Notes: generated from the letters alone by a model not told the origin. Counted from the stretch's first letter, positions 44,182-53,271 are shown. The stretch is 61,582 nt of DNA from Candidatus Pseudoscillospira faecavium (GCA_904420565.1 CAJFVV010000045.1:1-61582), one strand, 5' to 3'. Program-made: numbers and translations.

Positions 44182-45452
44182 TGAAAAATAGGAATACGGT
44201 ACCTCAGGAAGCGGCGAAAGATACGCTTCCTGAGGCCAAGCCGGAGCTTTTGGCTCCAGCAGGGGATATGGAGCGGCTGCGCCTGGCAGTTTTATACGGC
44301 GCAGATGCAGTTTATCTGGCAGGTACGACTTTTGGAATGCGGTCTTTTGCCGGGAATTTTGAAGATGACGGTGCGCTGGAAGCTGCGGTGCGCTTTGCGC
44401 ATGCACACCATGTGCGGGTGCATGTTACGGTCAATACGATGCCGCGCAATGAGGAAGTAGCACGCCTGCCGGATTATCTGGCCCATCTGGATGCTTATGG
44501 CGTGGACGCATTGATTGTTGCAGATGTTGGTGTGCTTGCTTTGGCAAAGCGCTATGCGCCTCATGCGCAAAAACACATCAGCACCCAGGCGAGTATCGTC
44601 AATTATCAGGCGGCCAACACCTGGCATGATTTGGGAGCGGACCGGGTGATTCTTGCCCGGGAGCTGACGCTGGAGGAAATTGCGGAAATCCGCGCAAAAA
44701 CATCACCTGCGCTGCAGATTGAAACCTTTGTGCATGGAGCGATGTGCGTGTCTTATTCTGGACGCTGCCTGCTCAGCAATTATATGACGGGCCGCGATTC
44801 CAACCGCGGTGCCTGTGCGCAGCCCTGCCGGTATGAATACACACTGATGGAAGAAAAGCGCCCTGGTGAATATTTTCCGGTATTTGAGGATGAAAAGGGC
44901 ACTTATATTATGAATTCCCGGGATTTGTGTATGATTGACCACATTCCAGAGCTGATGGCGGCAGGTGTGGACAGCCTCAAAATAGAAGGCAGGGCAAAGT
45001 CAGCCTATTACGCGGCGATTGTGACCGGTGCTTATCGGCACTGCATTGATGCGGCTGCCCAGGGGAAAGAGATCGATCCCGTTTGGCGTGATGAAGTGGA
45101 GCATGTCAGTCATCGCCACTATTCCACAGGTTTTTTCTTTGGCGAACCCGGCCAATATACCCAAAGTGCCAGGTATTTGCGGGAATGGCAGGTTTGTGCG
45201 GTAGTCCTTTCCTGTGATGAAGCAGGACTGGCAGTGTTGTCATTGCGCAATAAATTCCGTCAGGGAGATGAGGTGGAGGTTGTGGGGCCGGATTTAAAGC
45301 CGTTTTCCATGGTGGTGCCGCTGATGAAAGATACAGAAGGAGCGCCGTTGGAAGAGCCTCGCAATCCGCAAATGGTATTTCAGATGCAGCTGCCCAAACC
45401 GGTTCCAGCCTATAGTCTGGTGCGGCATGCAGTTGCACTGTCAGGTAAATGA
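44178..45452 (+). CDS. U32 family peptidase-like protein (TrhP/RlhA type)
   Basis: A 424-residue U32-family protein. Signature features: PELLAPAGDMERLRLAVLYGADAVYLAG near the N-terminus, a four-cysteine motif including EAMCVSYSGRCLLSN-like and GACAQPCRYEY stretches (potential Fe-S ligands), and DSLKIEGRAKSAYY. Several U32 proteins are now known to hydroxylate tRNA or rRNA uridine/cytidine rather than cut proteins; the KIEGR segment is shared with the tRNA hydroxylase TrhP. Translationally coupled to mltG. Confidence 0.88.
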   Translation: MMKNRNTVPQEAAKDTLPEAKPELLAPAGDMERLRLAVLYGADAVYLAGTTFGMRSFAGNFEDDGALEAAVRFAHAHHVRVHVTVNTMPRNEEVARLPDYLAHLDAYGVDALIVADVGVLALAKRYAPHAQKHISTQASIVNYQAANTWHDLGADRVILARELTLEEIAEIRAKTSPALQIETFVHGAMCVSYSGRCLLSNYMTGRDSNRGACAQPCRYEYTLMEEKRPGEYFPVFEDEKGTYIMNSRDLCMIDHIPELMAAGVDSLKIEGRAKSAYYAAIVTGAYRHCIDAAAQGKEIDPVWRDEVEHVSHRHYSTGFFFGEPGQYTQSARYLREWQVCAVVLSCDEAGLAVLSLRNKFRQGDEVEVVGPDLKPFSMVVPLMKDTEGAPLEEPRNPQMVFQMQLPKPVPAYSLVRHAVALSGK

Positions 45453-45484
45453 TGAAGCATTTGAATTTTGGCAGTATATTTTAC

Positions 45485-45522
45485 AAAAAGGGCGCCCATC
45501 GCACAGCGATGAGCGCCCTTTT
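45485..45522. terminator. Bidirectional terminator between U32 and kinase genes
   Basis: AAAAGGGCGC pairs with GCGCCCTTTT, with an inner ATCGC/GCGAT stem and two-base bulges. It serves convergent transcripts. Confidence 0.85.
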
Positions 45523-45533
45523 CAGGCAATTGA

Positions 45534-46592
45534 TTAACAGGGATAGATCAGATCCGCACAACTGAATAAATCTGTGGTGCGGGCATAATTCTGTTCCAGT
45601 GGAATCCAGCGTTCCAGAAACGCTTCCAGACTTTTCTGGCTTTCCCGCCGTTTCAGCCGGCGGAGCTGATGCTCAGGAGAAATATCCAAAACCACCTTTA
45701 AATTATAAAAATGGCGCAAAGTGGGATGCAGACTATAGGAGCCTTCTATAATATTAAGACGGTGAAATGGGATGATTGTTCCGTCACGCAAGGTTTGTGT
45801 TTTGCAGGAATAGGGACGATAACAGACAGGGGCTTGCGCACACAGAGGTGTGAGAACTTCTTCCTGAAGCCGCTCCCGATCCATATTGCCGCCGGCTTCC
45901 TGAAGCCGCTCTGATGTTTTCTGTTCTGGGCGAAGATAGAAATCATCTGCATGGAATACGCCGCAATCATAGCAGGAAGCAAGCAAAGAGGACAGAGTTG
46001 TCTTTCCGGAGGCACATGGCCCATCAATAGCAACCAGGATGACTTCTTTTTCGGAAGCAAGCAGCCGATCAATACGCAGAAATAGTTCAAAAAACCGTGC
46101 GTAGTTTTCGCTGATTACGCGATAAGCCGGAGCATATGCTTTGTGATAGGCCGTGCTGTGATGGACGGATGGGTAACCAGCAGCTTCATAATTGAGCAGA
46201 TACAGTTGGCAGGCACCGCTGGAAAAAGGCAGCGCACCTTCCCGGCAAAGTTGAGAGAGTTCCTGCAGCTTTGTGCGAAATCTTGAGTTTGATCCACGGC
46301 TGTTTTGCGCTGTCTGTACAAACATTGCGGTTAAAGTGTCGATGGAAGCGCCAAGCTCCAATGCATTTTTCAGGTAGACGCGGCGATAGCCGCTGCCCAG
46401 CTTTTCAAAAAGGCAGCGGCCCCGGCGTGCAGCGGCGCATTCTTTCTGCATTTCAATGCGCGCCTGTAGAGTATCTGAAACAAAGTGTCCGCAGCCGAAT
46501 TCGCTTTGGTAAATCCATTTAATATGATCGGACAGGCAGGCTTGTGGATAGTTGGTCTGCAAGTCCAGCAGGAGCTTGCGCAGTTCGCTCAT
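45534..46592 (-). CDS. Uridine-kinase-like P-loop kinase with uncharacterised N-terminal domain
   Basis: A 352-residue two-domain protein. Residues 1-180 form a domain I do not recognise (SDHIKWIYQSEFGCGHFVSD, then RRVYLKNALELGAS). Residues about 185-350 are a uridine kinase/phosphoribulokinase-type P-loop domain: Walker A DGPCASGKTT (190-199), HADDFYLR, and an IIEGSYSLHP segment with the Walker B-like strand. The small molecule phosphorylated is unknown. ATG at 46592 overlaps the stop of the ECF transporter gene (ATGA), so import and phosphorylation of one compound is a natural reading. Confidence 0.85.
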   Translation of the reverse strand: MSELRKLLLDLQTNYPQACLSDHIKWIYQSEFGCGHFVSDTLQARIEMQKECAAARRGRCLFEKLGSGYRRVYLKNALELGASIDTLTAMFVQTAQNSRGSNSRFRTKLQELSQLCREGALPFSSGACQLYLLNYEAAGYPSVHHSTAYHKAYAPAYRVISENYARFFELFLRIDRLLASEKEVILVAIDGPCASGKTTLSSLLASCYDCGVFHADDFYLRPEQKTSERLQEAGGNMDRERLQEEVLTPLCAQAPVCYRPYSCKTQTLRDGTIIPFHRLNIIEGSYSLHPTLRHFYNLKVVLDISPEHQLRRLKRRESQKSLEAFLERWIPLEQNYARTTDLFSCADLIYPC

Positions 46593-47131
46593 GAAATCAA
46601 CTTCGCTTTCTGTAGTGCAAGAATGACAACGGGAATCAGAATCAACTGCAAAATGATTCCCGGGATTGCGCTGGTAAAACCGCCGGCAATAAACAAAGCA
46701 ACACTGAACTGGGTGCCGAAGGCCATCATGATCCACCGGCTGACGCCCCAAATCACGCGGCCCAGCAGCATGGCACCCAACAGGGAAAGATAGATGCCGC
46801 GGGTGCCCTGATTCCTGAGACGGCTGTATAAAATGCCGCTGACCAGACCATAAGTTGCAAGTTCAAAAGCCATGGAAATAGCAGCCGGATACATGGGCGG
46901 CGCTGCGAACAGCACTGACCGCAGCAGCGGACAGATAAAACCGACCACCAGCCCCCATGGACCGCCGACCACCATGCCGCACAGGAGAACCGGGATGTGC
47001 ATGGGCAGCAGCATGGAGCCAAGCTCCGGAATTTGCCCGGTTAAAAAAGGAAGCACCAGGCCCAGAGCCAGGAACATGGCGCTGAGCACCAGTTTTTGAA
47101 TCGGTGAAAATGTTTTTTGTGTTGTATGCAT
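46589..47131 (-). CDS. ECF transporter S component (substrate-binding subunit)
   Basis: A 180-residue membrane protein with about six helices. It starts KLVLSAMFLALGLVLPFL, with PEIG-like IPELGSMLLPMHIPVLLCGMVVG and PPMYPAAISMAFELATYG following; these conserved runs are typical of the ECF_trnsprt family S components. The vitamin or base it carries cannot be told from sequence. It would share the energising EcfAA'T module encoded elsewhere. ATG at 47131 follows AGGGGG, which lies inside a potential hairpin of the leader. Confidence 0.85.
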   Translation of the reverse strand: MHTTQKTFSPIQKLVLSAMFLALGLVLPFLTGQIPELGSMLLPMHIPVLLCGMVVGGPWGLVVGFICPLLRSVLFAAPPMYPAAISMAFELATYGLVSGILYSRLRNQGTRGIYLSLLGAMLLGRVIWGVSRWIMMAFGTQFSVALFIAGGFTSAIPGIILQLILIPVVILALQKAKLIS

Positions 47132-47234
47132 AAAGAAAAACCCCCTGCGGCATTCCGGACCGAAAGGGTACACGGATGCCATGAAAATTGACTGCCCGTC
47201 TTGGACGGAAAGATACCTTCATGGCATCGTTGTG
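47132..47234 (-). ncRNA. Structured leader RNA of ECF-kinase operon (riboswitch candidate)
   Basis: The predicted transcript start is near 47234, and folding begins 6 nt later. GATGCCATGAA (47228-47218) pairs with TTCATGGCATC (47185-47175), enclosing an asymmetric internal loop and an inner CCGTC/GACGG hairpin. Downstream, CCCTTTCGG can pair with CCGCAGGG, which contains the ribosome binding site AGGGGG. An aptamer plus a site-hiding hairpin is the layout of a translational riboswitch. It does not match TPP, FMN, THF, preQ1 class I/II, purine or lysine consensus as I know them. Confidence 0.5.
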
Positions 47235-47240
47235 CTATCT

Positions 47241-47269
47241 ACTATAATAAATCTTACTTTGTTTGTCAA
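47241..47269 (-). promoter_or_regulatory. Sigma-A promoter of ECF-kinase operon
   Basis: On the minus strand TTGACA (47264-47269), 17-bp spacer, TATAGT (47241-47246). It faces away from the alaS promoter, whose -35 starts 7 bp further on. Confidence 0.8.
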
Positions 47270-47275
47270 TTCTCA

Positions 47276-47303
47276 TTGACAAATAGATACTTTATGATAA
47301 AAT
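47276..47303 (+). promoter_or_regulatory. Promoter of alaS T-box transcript
   Basis: TTGACA at 47276-47281 and TAAAAT at 47298-47303 with a 16-bp spacer. Confidence 0.6.
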
Positions 47304-47309
47304 AAATCG

Positions 47310-47560
47310 CGGATTGTTCAATTAATACTGACAGGCGATGACGAAACGAGTTCGGCAGAATGCGCACAGTGAGCAGGGGAGAGTGGAAACCCTGCCGTTT
47401 GATTTTGCCGGGCGGCCACTTCTGAGCCTCGCTGGGACAACCGGCGCGCACCATTCCCGATAAAGAATGGCCGAGATGCTCTTTCCAAAAAGAGTAATTA
47501 GGGTGGTACCGCGAAGCTGCGCTTCGCCCCTATTTAACCAGGGGCGGGGCGTTTTTTGCT
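47310..47560 (+). ncRNA. T-box leader RNA upstream of alaS
   Basis: The T-box core AGGGTGGTACCGCGA is at 47500-47514. It is followed by a terminator in which CGCTTCGCCCCT pairs with AGGGGCGGGGCG and runs into TTTTTT (ending near 47557). Stem I begins around GATGACGAAACGAGT (about 47337). A GCC (Ala) triplet at 47426-47428 is the best specifier candidate, but the specifier loop is less clear than in the valS leader. Unaminoacylated tRNA-Ala should allow read-through into alaS. Confidence 0.88.
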
Positions 47561-47617
47561 TCTCCGGCAGGGATGTGCGTAGGTGCGTAGGAGAATAAAG
47601 AAATTGGAGGAAGAAAT

Positions 47618-50296
47618 ATGACAGATAAAATTGGCGTAAACGATTTACGCGAGATGTTTCTGCGCTTTTTTGAAAGTAAGGAACATCTGCGGCTGCCAAG
47701 CTTTTCCCTGATCCCGCAAAATGATGCGTCTTTGCTGCTGATCAATTCCGGTATGGCACCCATGAAGCCATGGTTTACAGGGGAGCAGGAGCCGCCGCGC
47801 AAGCGGGTATGCACCTGCCAGAAATGCATTCGTACAGGCGATATCGAAAATATCGGCAAAACGGCCCGCCATGGCACTTATTTCGAGATGCTGGGCAATT
47901 TCTCGTTTGGTGATTATTTTAAGCACGAGGCAATTCACTGGGCCTGGGAATTTTTGACCAGCCCGGAGTGGGTGGGACTGGATCCGAACCGTCTCTATCC
48001 CTCTGTTTTTGCCGGCAACGAAACAACCCCTGCTGATGATGAGGCTTTCCGCATCTGGAACGAGGAAATCGGAATTCCTGCAGAGCGGATTTTCAAATTC
48101 GGAAAAGAAGATAATTTCTGGGAGCATGGGTCTGGCCCGTGCGGCCCCTGCTCCGAAATTTACTATGACCGGGGCGAAAAATATGGCTGCGGCAAACCTG
48201 GCTGCACCGTGGGCTGTGAATGCGATCGTTACATTGAAGTGTGGAATATTGTGTTTTCTCAGTTTGATAACGACGGAGAAGGGCATTATACCGAACTGAA
48301 GCAGAAAAATATCGATACCGGTATGGGGCTGGAACGTCTGGCTGTGGTTTGTCAGGACGTGGATTCTCTCTTCGACGTGGATACGGTGATGAATATTACC
48401 AACAAGGTCAGCGCCATTACAGGGGCCCATTATGGTGAAAGCCATGAAAAGGACGTCTCTCTGCGGGTGATTACGGACCATATCCGCTCAGCGACATTTA
48501 TGATTTGTGATGGCGTGCTGCCCTCCAATGAGGGCAGGGGGTATGTGCTGCGCCGTCTGCTGCGCAGAGCGGCGCGCCATGGAAAGCTGCTGGGTGTGAG
48601 TGATCCCTTCCTCTATCAGGTGTGCGATACAGTGATTCATGAAAATGAAGGGCATTATCCTGAACTGCGCGAACGGCAGGAGTATATTACAAAGGTTATC
48701 CGCGTGGAGGAAGAAAATTTTGCAAAGACCATTGACGGCGGCTTGAAAATTTTTGCCGAAATGCTGCAGGAGCATCAGCAAAAAGGGAAAAAGACATTTT
48801 CGGGAGCAGATGCGTTTAAACTGTATGATACCTATGGCTTCCCCATTGATTTGACCATGGAAATGGTGGAAGAACAGGGGATGCAGCTGGATGAGAAGCA
48901 GTTTAAGGTGCTGATGGAGGAGCAGCGCCAACGCGCCCGTAAAGCAAGAGAAGCCTTGGGCGATCTTGGCTGGGCTGGTGTAGAGTTTGGCAAAGATGTG
49001 CCTGAGACAGAATTTTTGGGCTACGCTGAGAGCACAGTTACCGGTGCAAAGGTTGTGGCTCTGGTGGTGGAGAATGAACAGGCAGAAGAGGTTATGCCAG
49101 GTGTAGAAGCCATTGTTGTACTGGATAAAACACCTTTTTATGCAGAGATGGGTGGTCAGGTGGCTGACTGCGGCGTCATTGCAAAAAGCGGAACGGATGG
49201 ATGCCTGTTCCAGGTTGTCGATGTGCAGAAGAATAAGGGCGGCAAATATATGCACTATGGCAAGGTCACTGAAGGGACTCTGAAGCTGGGGGATGTAGTC
49301 CATGCCCAGATTGATGTACCTCGCCGCAGAGCAATTATGCGTGCTCATTCTGCCACGCATTTGTTGGATAAAGCCCTGCGTTCTGTTTTGGGTGACCATG
49401 TTCATCAGGCGGGTTCTCTGGTGGAGCCGGACCGCCTCCGTTTTGACTTTACCCATTTTTCCGCGATGACGGCTGAAGAACTGACGGAAGTGGAGAATAT
49501 GGTCAATGAGGCCGTTTTGGAAGGATATAACGTAGAAACGAAGGTCATGTCGTTGGAAGAAGCCAAAAAGACAGGTGCCATTGCTCTGTTTGGTGAGAAA
49601 TACGGCGATACTGTCCGTGTGGTGGACATGGGCGAAGGTTACAGTGTAGAATTCTGCGGCGGCACACATTTGGATAACACGGCAAAGGTTGGTGTTTTCC
49701 ATATTGACAAGGAGTTCTCCGTGGCTTCCGGCGTGCGCCGCATTGAGGCGACAACAGGTTTGATTTCTCTTCAGGAAATGAACCATATGCAGGCAATGGT
49801 CTTTGAAGCAGCTGCGGCGTTGAAAGCGCAGCCGACGGAAATTCAGGAAAAACTGCAGCAAATGGTAGAGGAGACGCGCAGGCTGCGTCAAATGGTTGAA
49901 AAATATAGAGCCAAAGAGGCTGTGGGCGAAGCGGATCGCATTTTGTTTGGTGCCCATGATGTGGGTGGACTGAAGGTGCTCACATCAGTAATCCCTGAAG
50001 CAGATCCCAATAAGCTGCGTCAGATGGGCGACCTGATTCGTGATAAAGCTGACAATGCAGTAGCAGTGCTGGCCACAGTCAAAGGAGCGAAGATCACTTT
50101 CTTGGCAGTATGCGGAAAAGAAGCAGTGGCCAGGGGTGTGAAAGCAGGAGACATTGTTAAGCAGGTATCAGCAATTGCCGGCGGCAGCGGCGGCGGCAAG
50201 CCCGATTCTGCCATGGGCGGCGGCAAAGATCCGCTGATGGTGGATAATGCGCTGGCTATGGTGGATAATGTGGTGTCCATGAAGCTCGGCATTTGA
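47618..50296 (+). CDS. alaS: Alanyl-tRNA synthetase
   Basis: An 892-residue class II synthetase. Catalytic domain with motif 2-type RHGTYFEMLGNFSFGDYFK, tRNA-binding region, editing domain with zinc ligands HSATHLLDKALR and CGGTHLDNT, and a C-Ala oligomerisation region near the end with GSGGGKPDSAMGGG. A short four-cysteine insert (CGKPGCTVGCECD, about residues 190-205) lies in the catalytic domain. TTGGAGGAAG precedes the ATG. Controlled by the Ala T-box. DUF4250 and HIT genes follow closely and may be cotranscribed. Confidence 0.97.
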   Translation: MTDKIGVNDLREMFLRFFESKEHLRLPSFSLIPQNDASLLLINSGMAPMKPWFTGEQEPPRKRVCTCQKCIRTGDIENIGKTARHGTYFEMLGNFSFGDYFKHEAIHWAWEFLTSPEWVGLDPNRLYPSVFAGNETTPADDEAFRIWNEEIGIPAERIFKFGKEDNFWEHGSGPCGPCSEIYYDRGEKYGCGKPGCTVGCECDRYIEVWNIVFSQFDNDGEGHYTELKQKNIDTGMGLERLAVVCQDVDSLFDVDTVMNITNKVSAITGAHYGESHEKDVSLRVITDHIRSATFMICDGVLPSNEGRGYVLRRLLRRAARHGKLLGVSDPFLYQVCDTVIHENEGHYPELRERQEYITKVIRVEEENFAKTIDGGLKIFAEMLQEHQQKGKKTFSGADAFKLYDTYGFPIDLTMEMVEEQGMQLDEKQFKVLMEEQRQRARKAREALGDLGWAGVEFGKDVPETEFLGYAESTVTGAKVVALVVENEQAEEVMPGVEAIVVLDKTPFYAEMGGQVADCGVIAKSGTDGCLFQVVDVQKNKGGKYMHYGKVTEGTLKLGDVVHAQIDVPRRRAIMRAHSATHLLDKALRSVLGDHVHQAGSLVEPDRLRFDFTHFSAMTAEELTEVENMVNEAVLEGYNVETKVMSLEEAKKTGAIALFGEKYGDTVRVVDMGEGYSVEFCGGTHLDNTAKVGVFHIDKEFSVASGVRRIEATTGLISLQEMNHMQAMVFEAAAALKAQPTEIQEKLQQMVEETRRLRQMVEKYRAKEAVGEADRILFGAHDVGGLKVLTSVIPEADPNKLRQMGDLIRDKADNAVAVLATVKGAKITFLAVCGKEAVARGVKAGDIVKQVSAIAGGSGGGKPDSAMGGGKDPLMVDNALAMVDNVVSMKLGI

Positions 50297-50322
50297 ATGT
50301 TTGGGCGGAAGGAGGCTGCAGT

Positions 50323-50505
50323 ATGTTGCCGAAAGATCCTGCAATGCTGCTGAGCGTTGTCAACACGAAGCTGCGGGATGAATTCTCCAGTTTAGAGGAA
50401 TTTTGTGCTGCAATGAACGTGGAGGAAACAGCGCTGCGGCAGACGCTGGGCGCTGTCGGTTATCAATATGATGCTGTACAAAATCAGTTCAAATCATCAA
50501 TTTAG
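50323..50505 (+). CDS. DUF4250 domain protein
   Basis: A 60-residue protein matching DUF4250: LPKDPAMLLSVVNTKLRDEFSSL, then a central helix and LGAVGYQYDAVQNQFK. The family is small and of unknown function, widespread in Clostridia and Bacteroidota. ATG at 50323 follows GGAGG at good spacing. It lies 26 nt after alaS. Confidence 0.85.
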   Translation: MLPKDPAMLLSVVNTKLRDEFSSLEEFCAAMNVEETALRQTLGAVGYQYDAVQNQFKSSI

Positions 50506-50537
50506 GCTGTTATCTGCTGAAGAAAGGAGAAAAGCGT

Positions 50538-50876
50538 ATGAGTGAATGTCTGTTTTGTAAAATTGCTGCGGGAGAAATTCCGTCAAACAAGGTATATGAA
50601 GACGATATCTGCTATGCATTTTATGATATCGATCCCAAGGCGCCGGTTCACTTTTTGGTAATCCCCAAGGCGCATATTGCCTCGGTTTCCGCAGTGGATG
50701 AGGAAAACTGCGCTGTGGTGGGACATATTTTTCAGGTGATTTCCCAGCTGGCCAAAGATTTGAATCTGGAGAGTTACCGTGTGGTTTCCAATATCGGGGA
50801 GCAGGCCGGTCAGAGTGTGTTCCATCTGCATTTTCATGTTTTGAGCGGCCGTGATATGACGTGGCCTCCGGGCTGA
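50538..50876 (+). CDS. HIT family nucleotide-binding hydrolase (HinT-like)
   Basis: A 112-residue histidine triad protein. CLFCKIAAGEIPS at the N-terminus gives a CxxC zinc site, and the catalytic triad HLHFHVLSG is near the C-terminus. HinT-type enzymes hydrolyse adenosine phosphoramidates and aminoacyl-adenylates, which fits its place right after an aminoacyl-tRNA synthetase. AAAGGAG precedes the ATG. Confidence 0.93.
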   Translation: MSECLFCKIAAGEIPSNKVYEDDICYAFYDIDPKAPVHFLVIPKAHIASVSAVDEENCAVVGHIFQVISQLAKDLNLESYRVVSNIGEQAGQSVFHLHFHVLSGRDMTWPPG

Positions 50877-50891
50877 TTGACGCCTGCATGG

Positions 50892-50924
50892 AGACGGCGG
50901 GGACAGTTTCCCGCCGTCTTTTTT
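50892..50924 (+). terminator. Intrinsic terminator after HIT gene
   Basis: AGACGGCGGG pairs with CCCGCCGTCT, followed by six Ts. It closes the alaS transcription unit. Confidence 0.88.
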
Positions 50925-51009
50925 ATGGAGCACTTGCCAATGGAAGGCTTTGGTAGTATCTTAGACCAAGGAAGCTGTGGTGGAATTTGCTGAAAAGGGG
51001 GCGGAAACA

Positions 51010-53271
51010 ATGCGATGGCTGGCAATGTTTTGCTTTTCTGTGGCCGGCGCAGTTTTTGCCCTGGAATACGGAGCGGAATGGATTCTGCTCCCTCTTTTGG
51101 TGCTGGTGCTGATTTTGACAGGCGTTGCACTGCTGCAGCACAAGAGAAAACGTATGATTGCCCTAGTGCTGGCCGTTGGGATTTCTTTTGGCTCTTTCTA
51201 TACACTGCTGTACGATACATTGTTTATTCGGCCGGCGCAGCAGTATGTGGATACGGAGCAAACCATTTCAGTGACCCTGTGTGCCTATCCGGAAGAGCAT
51301 ATTTATGGAGCCAAATGTGTGGCGTATATGGATGTGGGGGCAGCGGCGCCGATGAAAGTGCAGCTTTACGGCGATGAAACACTGCTTTCCGGCAAACCAG
51401 GCGATCGGGTCACTACGGATGCTTCCATACGAAGCGCATCGTTAATTCGGGATGAGAAAATCACTTCTTTTAGCGCAAAAGGAGTGCACCTTCTGCTTTA
51501 CGGCCGCGGTGAGCTTCAAATTGTGCCGGCGGAGCATTTGCCTGTGCAGTATCTGCCGCTGCAGTTCAGCCGATTGCTGCAGGAAAAGATTGAGCAGATT
51601 TATGATGGGGAAGCCCGCATTTTAATGACGGCATTGCTGACGGGCGTCCGCACAGAATTTGACGATGCCCTGTACAGCCTGCTTTCGGAAACCGGGCTGA
51701 CCCATGTGACGGCGGTCTCCGGTATGCACTGCGTTTTTCTGTTTGCCATGATTCGGATGCTGATCAAAAACCGACGCAGAGCGACAATGGTGGGGCTGCC
51801 GGTGCTGTTCTTTTTTATGCTGATGGTCGGTGTGGCGCCGTCTGTGGCGCGCTCCTGCTTTATGCTGGCGCTGCTTTCCATTGCACCGTTGCTGCACAGG
51901 GAAAACGACAGCATTACGACGATGAGTTTTGCACTGCTGATGATTTTGCTTCACAATCCCTTTGCCATTGCTTCCATCAGTCTTCAGCTTTCCTTTTTAT
52001 CGGTGGCCGGAATTCTGCTGTTTTCCGAACGTATTTGTCGTGTACTGCAAAGCTGGTTCATTCGGGACCAAAAGCGCCACAATGTTTTGCAGGTTGTTTT
52101 TTCCGCTATATCCGTCACCTGCGGTGCATCTGTATTTACAATTCCGCTCTCGGCCTATTATTTTGATTGTGTCAGCCTGATCTCTCCGGTGTCCAATCTG
52201 CTGTGCCTGTGGGCGATCAGCTTTGCCTTTGGTGCGGGCGCGCTGTCTGTGGCAGTGAGCTTTTTGTCTGTTCCCATAGCGGGAGTCATTGCCATTCTGC
52301 CCGCTGCTGCATTGGATTATTTTATGGCGGTGGTGCGCCTTTTGGCAGAAGTGCCCCATCATGCGCTGTATACCAGCAACCCGTACCTTGTCTATTGGTT
52401 GTTTTATGTTTATGCCATGATAGGCGTGCTGTTTTTGATGAAAAATCGGCGCACAAGAACCCGCTTGATGGCGGGCGGACTTGCCTCTGCTGCCTTGTGC
52501 CTTGTCATCGCGCTGCCGATTTTAGCCAATGGGCGAACAAGCATGACAGCGTCGGTTCTCAATGTGGGGCAGGGGGAAGCGGTGCTGTTATCCTCCGGCG
52601 GGCAGACTGCCCTGGTGGATTGCGGTTCCTCCAATTCTTGGATCAATGCAGGAACCGTGGCAGCCAATGAAATAAATACCCTTGGGCAAACAGAACTGAC
52701 TTACTTAATTTTGACACACTATCACAATGACCATGCCAATGGCTTGGAGACACTTTTTTCCCGCGTCAAAGTCCGCTATTTGGTTGTGCCGAAGCTGAGC
52801 GATGCGGAAAGCTGGCAGATGCAGTCTGAAGTGCTGGCGTTGGCGGAACAGTATCAAACAGAAGTTCTGCTGCTGGAAGCGGAGGAACATATTGCCATGG
52901 GAAAAGCAGAGCTGACAATTTTTCCGCCTATGGGTACCGGAAGCAACAATGAGGAAGGGCTGTCCCTTTTGTGTTCGTGTGAAGGAGTTGATATACTGGT
53001 GACCGGCGATATGGACGGAGAAACGGAACAAGTACTGCTGTCCTCTGCTGTTTTGCCGGAACTGGAAGTGCTGGTAGTGGGCCACCATGGATCGAAATAC
53101 TCCACCAGCGAAGCACTTTTGGAAACCTTGTCGCCGGAGACGGCGGTGATTTCTGTGGGTTCCAATTCCTATGGGCATCCGGCGGCAGAAACTCTTGTGC
53201 GGTTGGAAGAGGCGGGTGCCGATATACGGCGGACGGACTGGAATGGCAAAGTGTCTATTCTGGTGTATTGA
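51010..53271 (+). CDS. comEC: ComEC/Rec2 family competence channel protein
   Basis: A 753-residue DNA-uptake channel protein. N-terminal helices and an OB-fold-like DUF4131 segment (about 60-160) precede the Competence domain (about 195-470; TALLTGVRTEFDDALY and THVTAVSGMHCVFLFAM are characteristic). The C-terminal metallo-beta-lactamase-like domain (about 500-753) carries THYHNDHANGLE and VVGHHGSKYSTSEALL. It would move single-stranded DNA across the membrane. ATG at 51010 follows GGGGGCGG; a GTG 33 nt upstream is possible. No comEA or comGA genes are in the window. Confidence 0.92.
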   Translation: MRWLAMFCFSVAGAVFALEYGAEWILLPLLVLVLILTGVALLQHKRKRMIALVLAVGISFGSFYTLLYDTLFIRPAQQYVDTEQTISVTLCAYPEEHIYGAKCVAYMDVGAAAPMKVQLYGDETLLSGKPGDRVTTDASIRSASLIRDEKITSFSAKGVHLLLYGRGELQIVPAEHLPVQYLPLQFSRLLQEKIEQIYDGEARILMTALLTGVRTEFDDALYSLLSETGLTHVTAVSGMHCVFLFAMIRMLIKNRRRATMVGLPVLFFFMLMVGVAPSVARSCFMLALLSIAPLLHRENDSITTMSFALLMILLHNPFAIASISLQLSFLSVAGILLFSERICRVLQSWFIRDQKRHNVLQVVFSAISVTCGASVFTIPLSAYYFDCVSLISPVSNLLCLWAISFAFGAGALSVAVSFLSVPIAGVIAILPAAALDYFMAVVRLLAEVPHHALYTSNPYLVYWLFYVYAMIGVLFLMKNRRTRTRLMAGGLASAALCLVIALPILANGRTSMTASVLNVGQGEAVLLSSGGQTALVDCGSSNSWINAGTVAANEINTLGQTELTYLILTHYHNDHANGLETLFSRVKVRYLVVPKLSDAESWQMQSEVLALAEQYQTEVLLLEAEEHIAMGKAELTIFPPMGTGSNNEEGLSLLCSCEGVDILVTGDMDGETEQVLLSSAVLPELEVLVVGHHGSKYSTSEALLETLSPETAVISVGSNSYGHPAAETLVRLEEAGADIRRTDWNGKVSILVY

